This document shows, piece by piece, positions 58,101 through 64,000 of a stretch of DNA of 64,000 nt. Made by a program: the position numbers and the translations under genes. This DNA comes from Neofusicoccum parvum. Its lineage: Eukaryota > Ascomycota > Dothideomycetes > Botryosphaeriales > Botryosphaeriaceae. The DNA lies in the NCBI GenBank assembly GCA_020912385.1, contig CP087207.1:620001-684000 (forward strand), read 5' to 3'. The first letter of the stretch is position 1; every line of letters starts with the position of its first letter. Under the pieces are notes generated by a model. The model was not told the origin of the DNA. It saw nothing but the letters and a program-made list of their open reading frames with translations, and did not search any database.

Positions 58101-58411
58101 GGAAGTCTCCGGCATTCAGAAGTGTGAGAAAATGGAGGGCCGGTTGGGTGTGAAAGGGTTGGCCCAGAAGGCACAGTCGGCCAGCCTGGTCCGCGGCCGC
58201 AAATGGAATGATAAACATCCCTTGCTTCCCACCACCCAAACAACCAGGCTCGCGCTCCTCGCCAGCTGAAAGGGCACGGCATGATTGACCCTTGGCCGCC
58301 GCGTGCGAGCTCGCCAGCCCTACCCAGGGCTCTGCCCTTGCCTGCCAGAGCGTGGGCGGCTTCCCTGCGTCGTCTCTTTCCGTCGTTGCACGGTTTCGCA
58401 GCTGCACGAGC
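55149..58411. other. Long gene-poor GC-rich region
   Basis: 3.3 kb with stacked ORFs on both strands (for example 56346-57299 minus, 56699-57376 plus), none with recognisable motifs or consistent exon structure. It includes a short minisatellite at 56212-56269 and an A-rich run at about 57253-57277. It separates the CinA gene from a conserved membrane-protein gene. Confidence 0.4.
56212..56269. repeat. 12-base minisatellite
   Basis: Three perfect copies of CAATCCCAATGT are followed by two degenerate 11-base copies (CAATCCAGTGC, CAATCCAATGC). It is noncoding as far as I can see. Confidence 0.85.
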
Positions 58412-59733
58412 ATGTCATTACTGCAGCAAAAGAAGCATTCCACGACCTCCAACTTGACGTGCGCCTCCTCCTTCTCCTCCTCCGCCGAAACCCTCATGTC
58501 ACACGACAAGCCCTTCGACAGCATCATAATCCAAGCACTGCCGTTAGAATCGCGCTTAGAGTTCGTACGCCGGCTCTGGGCCCCCAGCACCTCATCCAGC
58601 AGCCCCGGCGGCAGCAAAAAAGCAGCAGCAGCCGCCGCTTCAGCCAGACGCTCGTCCTTGCACGGCCCGCACGGCGAGCTCGGCTACGAGCCGTTCTTCG
58701 AGTACTACCTGGACCAGTGCACGCACGCGCTGTGCGACCGCGGCAAGCATGTCTCGGTGCGCACGCACCGCGACGTGCTCGACATCGCCGACCTGCTCAA
58801 GGACGGCTGGACGCGCGACGCCGTCGTGCGGCGGCTGTGCTCTGCATGCCAGCTCTCCGCCGCCGCCGACGACGACGAGGACAGCGCCAGCGAGAGCTCG
58901 TCGTGCATCGCGCCCGACTCGCCGGTGCCGACGCTGAAGCACCACGTCGACGAGGAGAGCATACACGGCTCCATCGACTTCGTCGCCAAGCTGCTGACCA
59001 TGACCAGCTTCGGCGGGGCCGGGGGTGGGACGGGCCAGTGGCAAAGAGGCCGGCTGGCGTGGGAGCGCGGCTCGCTGCGCGAGGCCCTGGGCCAGTACTT
59101 CGACAAGACGCCGACGCTGACCATGAAGGCCGTGCAGCTCGAGAAGGTCTTCAACGCCCGCAACCTGCAGCGCTTCACCAACATGCAGATCGAGTGGACC
59201 GACAACCTGGCCGATCACCTGCGGATGTGCGAGTATGAGAAGAAGATACGCCTGTTCCATCATGTGACGTTCCTGGAGAACCATCAGGGGTGAGACTTGC
59301 CTGCATGCCTCGTTCTCTAACGTCTTGCTAAAGCCGCAGCAGCATATTGCCGCAGACGCTCATAGATGAGACGTTGAAGACGATAAGCCTCCTTTTCCCA
59401 TCGTCAGACGCCAAAGTGCAGCTTTGGTACGATAAGCATCGACTTGAACATAACCTCGATCCGAGAGCCGCGAGCCATGGAGCTTTGAGGTCAGAAGACC
59501 GGATAATAGACAACTTCTACTACTGGAAAGACAGGATCTGTATTTTGAAGCAGGAATTCGATGAGGGTACGCCCAAGACATTTTCACAGTGGTGGTATGA
59601 TAGACGGAGCGGACCCCAGTGGTATACTTTCTGGATTGCCATGGTCGTGCTGGCTTTCACGATCTTTTTCGGCCTCGTTCAGTCGATCGAGGGAGCGTTA
59701 CAAGTCTGGAAGGCATTTCACCCGGGTGGTTGA
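58412..59733 (+). CDS. Conserved fungal protein with one C-terminal membrane helix
   Basis: Two exons, 58412-59289 and 59340-59733, give 423 residues; the intron (GTGAGA…GCCGCAG) restores NHQGSILPQTLIDET. The start is uncertain: ATG 58412 is used, but the conserved text begins at MSHDKPFDSIIIQALPLESRLEFVRRLW. Conserved blocks are GYEPFFEYYLDQCT, THRDVLDIADLLKDG, GRLAWERGSLREALGQYF, LEKVFNARNLQRF, IEWTDNLADHLRM and a C-terminal FSQWWYDRRSGPQWYTFWIAMVVLAFTIFFGLVQSIEGALQVWKAF, which includes a membrane helix. I recognise this as a family widespread in filamentous fungi without an assigned function. The large soluble part is probably cytosolic and tail-anchored. Its end faces the thioesterase gene (332 bases between stops). 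Confidence 0.75.
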
Positions 59734-60065
59734 TATGTCAACAATACTCCATGTGATCAAATCCGACGATGAATAACGGGGAACACGGCCCCTGGCGAAA
59801 GGCGAACTCCATTTGGGTATAGAGTCTGAGCGGTTGCTCAGAACTTGTGGGCCATCTAATCAAATCAAAATTCAAATATTCAAGCACCCCTGCCACAAGG
59901 GTTCGTAAATCCTGGCCCCAACAATCATAAAAAGAGTGTTGCAATCAAGGCGATCAGGCCCAAACTCCGTTTCCTGTATGCGATCACGCAGATCAGGACG
60001 GAGACGAGGAGCGCGACTGAAGAACCAAGCGTGGTTGTCGACACACGGTACGAGGCTGTGGGTAG
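59734..60065. other. Convergent intergenic region
   Basis: No gene seen between the two facing 3' ends. Confidence 0.5.
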
Positions 60066-60990
60066 TCAGAGGTTGCCAGCGGCATCCTCCTTGTCGCCGA
60101 GCGGCGGAAGCCTCTCCCTCAAGTATGCTTCTAGGTCATCGATCTCTTCGGGATCAGCAGAGTGAGGCAGTCCCCTGTGTACTGTCAGTATTCACGGTGA
60201 CATCAAAGTTGCAGTAATTCCTTCGTGGGTCTTACTGGTATGTCTTGAAGTCGACCTTCCAGCCCCACTCCTTCAGCTTGCTGGCGGTCCTCTGGCCCCA
60301 CTCGTACCGCACAACAGGGTCGACATCGCCATGGCCCATGAAGATAGGCGTATCCTTGTTTGGGTTCTCCTCGGGGATCATCTCGCGGATCTTGTTCTGG
60401 AGCAGCAGGTAGCAGCTCAGGCCTGCACAAGCTCTGTCAGCCTCCAGACACCACAGTCAACCTGCGAGCTACTAACCGAAGATACCGCCCAGCTTCTCTG
60501 GAGAAGTAACCCCAGAGAGCAAAGACATGGCGCCGCCTTGGGAGAAGCCGCCGAGCACGATGCGCTCGCTCGGGATGCCCTTGTTCATTTCCTCCTTGAC
60601 CAGGCCGTGGAAGTATTCCATACTGCGCTTGATGCCGGCCTCGTCCTCGGAGCGCTGGTTGATGTCGGAGAGGGATGTGATGTCGTACCAGCCGGGCATG
60701 CGCATGCCCATGTTGATGGTGATGGGGATCGAGGGCGCGCTGGGGAAGATGAAGGAGACCTCGTCGAACTTGTTGCGGCGGCGCCAGTTCTCAGCGAGGA
60801 ACATCCAGCCCGCGCCGCTGTTGGCGCAAGTCAGCACATGTTGCAAGTTGTTGGGACAGGCTGGGGAAACGCCGCGGGGTAGGCAGCCACAAGGCGGGGA
60901 GAATTACCTGTCGCCCAGGCCGTGGGCAACGATGACGGTAGCGGTGTGCCGCTTGAGGGCAGGCACAACAAGCGGAGTGGGAACAGACAT
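60066..60990 (-). CDS. Acyl-protein thioesterase 1
   Basis: Four exons, 60990-60908, 60817-60477, 60422-60236 and 60174-60066, give 239 residues. The joins restore VIVAHGLGDSGAGWMFLAENW, GGIFGLSCYLLLQ and KTYQGLPHSADPEE. It is an alpha/beta hydrolase of the lysophospholipase/APT1 family with nucleophile Ser120 in GFSQGG, Asp174 in GHGDVDPVV and His208 in LPHS. It removes palmitate from S-acylated proteins such as Ras and G-alpha in the cytosol. Length fits the family (about 230-245). It is divergent from the DNA glycosylase gene. Confidence 0.95.
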
Positions 60991-61468
60991 TGCGGGGAGA
61001 TGGCTGTAGTAGCACACAAGGCTGGAAAAAGGCTAAGGAGCGAGAGCAGCGCGTCGAGGTCGCGGTGTCACGGTTTGACGTCGTTGTGCCGCGGGCGGAC
61101 AGTGCGGGAGACCCTGCATGACTCGGCGTCCGAGCGCAGCCGATCATTGGCCACAATTGCAGACGTCATGGGTCTGCCGCGTCTGCACGCCTGCCTCCTC
61201 AAAATCACCGCGACTTCCGGTCTTGCACCTCTCTCGTGCCTGCGCGTTCAACCGTCCAGTTTTCTGCTGCCGAACACCATCAGTGACCGCCGTCGTTTAT
61301 TTGCACGTTCAATTGAGCCCTGCAACCACCTTGATTTGCCCTCGCTTCAGGTCGGAGCTTCTCCAGCGACGGCTGCTGTGTGCCATACCCTCGTCCTCAC
61401 TCCGTCGGGGCTCAATCGCACCGGCAAGCTCTTCATATTTCCCCTTCGCTGCGGCCAGCTGCTCCAAC
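60991..61468. promoter_or_regulatory. Divergent promoter region of thioesterase and glycosylase genes
   Basis: 478 bases separate the start codons. The glycosylase frame stays open upstream to 61118, so part of this segment could be coding if an upstream start is used, but that sequence is not domain-like. No defined site is claimed. Confidence 0.4.
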
Positions 61469-63007
61469 ATGGTTGCACGAGTGACGCGGGCGTCTACAGC
61501 CCGTCAGAGCGGCTCCAGCTCCACGCTGAAGCCTGACCCATCCCAGCTGTCCAGCCCGCCTGCCACGCCTGCGGCTTCCAAGAAAGCGTCCGCAAAGAAA
61601 GCAGCCAGCTCCAAGACCAAATCCAGCGGCACCAAGAACCTGGTGAAGACCGAACCAATCACCCCGAACAGTGGTCGCAAGAGAGCGAGGCCTGCCGCAA
61701 AGACCGAGGATGATGTCAATGACCTGCCTCACGGCCTTGGGGCCATCCCAGCAGTGGATGGTGATTCTGCTGAAGACGAGAAACCCGCCACCAAGAAACG
61801 CAAAGCCAGGGCCTCGAAAAGCTCCAAGCCCAATGTCGCAAAGGCCCTCAAGGAGGCGGCTCCGCTGGCTGACAAGCTTGCCGAAGCCGATGGCGCTGAA
61901 CCCAAGTCTGCCAAGAAGAAGGGCAAGGGCAACAACTACGGCTTGACTCCTGGACAGACTCCTTACCCAGACTATCCTCACCCAACCCCTGAGGAGTGCC
62001 ATGAGGTAACCCGTCTGCTCTCGAAAATTCACGGTAAAGTGCAAGCTCCAAAGGAGATACCCACGCCATCCCTCACTACGTCCGGCTGTGGTGAGGTTCC
62101 CTCAGTCCTCGACGCCCTGATCAGAACCCGTCTGAGTGCTGCAACCTCGGGAACCAACTCATCTCGCGCTTTTCAAGGACTGGTCAAGCGCTTCGGTATC
62201 ATCGAGGAAGGCGTCGGCAAAGGCAGCGTCAATTGGGATGCTGTCCGTACCGCCGACACCAAAGAAGTTTTCGAAGCTATCAAGAGCGGTGGTCTTGCAG
62301 ACGTCAAGAGCAAGGACATCAAGAAGATTCTCCAGATGGTCCACGAAGAGAATCAAGCCCGTCATGAGGCCCTCACCAAAGATTCTGCCGCTGCTCCGGC
62401 TGGGGCCGAGAATGAAAGCGCGGGAGAACGCGAGCTAGAAGTCGCTCGTGCCGAATCCAACGTCCTCTCCCTCGACCATCTACATGCGCTATCCTCGAAT
62501 GACGAGATCATGGCACATCTACTGCGCTATCCAGGCATCGGCGTCAAGACCGCGTCATGCGTGTTGCTCTTCTGTTTCCAGCGACCCTCCTTCGCCGTCG
62601 ACACGCACGTCTTCCGCCTGACCAAGTGGCTCGGCTGGGTCCCACCTGACAAGAACGTGACGCGTGACTCTACGTACGCGCATCTTGACGTTCGCATCCC
62701 TGATGACCTTAAGTATGCGCTTCACCAGCTGCTGATCCGCCACGGCAAGAGCTGTCCCCGTTGCAGGGCCATCACGGGCACCGCCAGTGAGGGCTGGGAG
62801 AAGGGATGTGTGATTGATCACCTGGTCACAAGGACTGGGGCGAAGAAGGGAGGGGATGGTAGCCCGAAGAAGGTGGCGAGCACTCCCAATGGTCGGCGCA
62901 GGTCGAAGAAGGATTACTTTTCGGAGGAAGAGGAGAGCGAGATGAGCGATCTGGCGAGCAGTGATGGTGCGGTTAGTGAGCCATCGGATATTGAGGATGA
63001 GGAGTGA
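61469..63007 (+). CDS. HhH-GPD superfamily DNA glycosylase
   Basis: A single exon gives 512 residues from the ATG at 61469 (context CCAACATGG). Residues 1-155 are a basic, Lys/Ala/Ser-rich disordered tail with likely nuclear-localisation clusters (GRKRAR, KKRKARASK). The glycosylase core runs from about 170 to 450. The helix-hairpin-helix reads RYPGIGVKTASCVLLFCF (about 353-370) with Lys360 at the position of the endonuclease III catalytic Lys, and SFAVDTHVFRLTKWLGW supplies Asp378. Both residues suggest glycosylase plus lyase ability. The Cys spacing after the core (C429, C432, C447) does not fit the usual C-x6-C-x2-C-x5-C iron-sulphur loop, so the cluster is probably absent. It is a nuclear base-excision repair enzyme. 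The acidic C-terminus (SEEEESEMSD…DIEDEE) is unusual. Confidence 0.88.
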   Translation: MVARVTRASTARQSGSSSTLKPDPSQLSSPPATPAASKKASAKKAASSKTKSSGTKNLVKTEPITPNSGRKRARPAAKTEDDVNDLPHGLGAIPAVDGDSAEDEKPATKKRKARASKSSKPNVAKALKEAAPLADKLAEADGAEPKSAKKKGKGNNYGLTPGQTPYPDYPHPTPEECHEVTRLLSKIHGKVQAPKEIPTPSLTTSGCGEVPSVLDALIRTRLSAATSGTNSSRAFQGLVKRFGIIEEGVGKGSVNWDAVRTADTKEVFEAIKSGGLADVKSKDIKKILQMVHEENQARHEALTKDSAAAPAGAENESAGERELEVARAESNVLSLDHLHALSSNDEIMAHLLRYPGIGVKTASCVLLFCFQRPSFAVDTHVFRLTKWLGWVPPDKNVTRDSTYAHLDVRIPDDLKYALHQLLIRHGKSCPRCRAITGTASEGWEKGCVIDHLVTRTGAKKGGDGSPKKVASTPNGRRRSKKDYFSEEEESEMSDLASSDGAVSEPSDIEDEE

Positions 63008-64000
63008 TTCTGCCAATTGGAGAACATAGTCATGGCCACAACAGCGAAGACAGCCAAAGCGGTCATCTCGAACGTTATGACAAAGTTGGGACGACATGAA
63101 CGACAATTTTCCACCCAGACGGCTGTGCTCATTGTTCCTGGGTACAGAGCCTCACCACTACGGTCAGCACCACGGCCACGTCTACTCCTGTCTTGTTAGA
63201 CCATATCACCGTATATACATACACCTCTAAGGACACTACTGGGGTCAAACCCCTCACCGAGATTGTGTAGTTTGGAGTTCTGGTTGCTTTTGGTAGCGTT
63301 AGCAGTTGAATTCAAAATGATTAGGTAGCAAAATAACCAGGTAGCTTTGAGGAAGTACTTCGTGCATCCATAGCGTCATATATGCAGACGAGATCTCTAA
63401 TCAGGACAAGTTAGTGCCTCTTAAAGCAAAAAGCATTACTTCCACATAGCATTTCCGCCTGTGGGCAGCGGAATAGCCAATGTAGTTTTTGGATTTCTGC
63501 TCTCTCTTGTGCGCTCCTTCGCTTGATCCTTTTTGTGTCCCCGAATAAGTTTGTACTGTTTCGACCTGTTGCCCTACCCGGTGACCGGATTGGAACAGCA
63601 GCATTTTCGCACTTCACTCTCATAGTCCACCCGCAAGCTCGACATGTCGACTTTCAGGGTCCCAGGATTTCCAAGATCATCAGCTTAATAGCTCCGTTTC
63701 TATGATCCTGCTATTCTAGTTTCTTCTTTGATCCGCAGCAATTGATTCCTCTCCGGACCCTTGATGCTTTTGTTATTTTTGACCTTTACTCCCGAAGACA
63801 CTCAAATGCTTTGCCGTAGCCTGAGCTTTTCGCTCACCATTTGTTTTGCTCTGTCAAGTATCCCCTCCACAGGGACAGGCCAGAGGCCTTTCTTTGCAAT
63901 AGGGTCTGTCTTTGAGATTCCCGATGGAATCTCGAACGGAATCTTCCTTCACCCTCCGAATGATATCCTCCAAATCTCAGTAAAGCTCCTGGCCTGTCCT
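63008..64000. other. AT-rich intergenic region to the window edge
   Basis: This begins with the 3' flank of the glycosylase gene. From 63808 to the edge the plus strand is open, starting with an ATG and a short hydrophobic stretch (LSFSLTICFALSSI). It could be the 5' end of a secreted-protein gene, but it is too short to support. Confidence 0.3.

Noticed and set aside
63808..64000. Open frame running off the right edge with a hydrophobic start
   Set aside because: It has only about 64 codons, no recognisable family and is cut by the window edge; it is mentioned under the flanking interval only.

Overview
The window is nuclear DNA of a filamentous ascomycete (Pezizomycotina). The evidence is short GT-AG introns of about 47-92 bases, many with CTAAC/CTAAT-like branch sites; short intergenic spacers; and families largely confined to such fungi (HET, fungal NACHT/STAND proteins, PTH11-like rhodopsin-domain proteins, S41 peptidases resembling UstP, P450s). 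I cannot name a genus. Most gene models below were rebuilt by hand by joining open frames across splice sites; each joined length is a whole number of codons.

Left part (1-19.1 kb), accessory in character: a decayed UPC2-type regulator; a SABATH-type methyltransferase (2.4-3.6 kb); a small secreted protein; an ankyrin protein with a STAND-like N-terminus; a PTH11-like membrane receptor; a P450; a DHA2-type MFS exporter; and a second P450 divergent from the exporter. The two P450s, exporter and perhaps the methyltransferase resemble tailoring and export genes of a small metabolite locus, but no backbone synthase is present.

Middle (20.5-38.2 kb): a dense set of self/non-self-type genes. It holds a 1467-residue STAND NTPase with a tetratricopeptide-like region and a C-terminal zinc finger, a UstP-like S41 peptidase, a compact NACHT protein, and a HET-domain protein ending 37 bases from it tail to tail. 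Next to these lies a 1376-residue membrane protein with about eleven tandem degenerate repeats, dibasic (kexin-type) sites and a C-terminal cytochrome b561-like membrane domain. I consider that protein the least described object in the window.

Right part (40-63 kb): conserved housekeeping genes alternate with gene-poor tracts. The housekeeping genes are a PPIL1-type cyclophilin divergent from an ASC-1/Rqt4 zinc-finger protein, a CinA-domain protein, a conserved fungal membrane protein, acyl-protein thioesterase 1 and an HhH-GPD DNA glycosylase. Between them lie a duplicated pair of small secreted proteins, one cut short by an in-frame stop; a transcription-factor-like protein lacking its zinc cluster; an RNase H-like pseudogene broken by at least five frameshifts; and GC-rich tracts at 51.4-54.3 and 55.1-58.4 kb whose overlapping ORFs I do not believe.

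I saw no rRNA, no convincing tRNA, no CRISPR array and no intact transposon.
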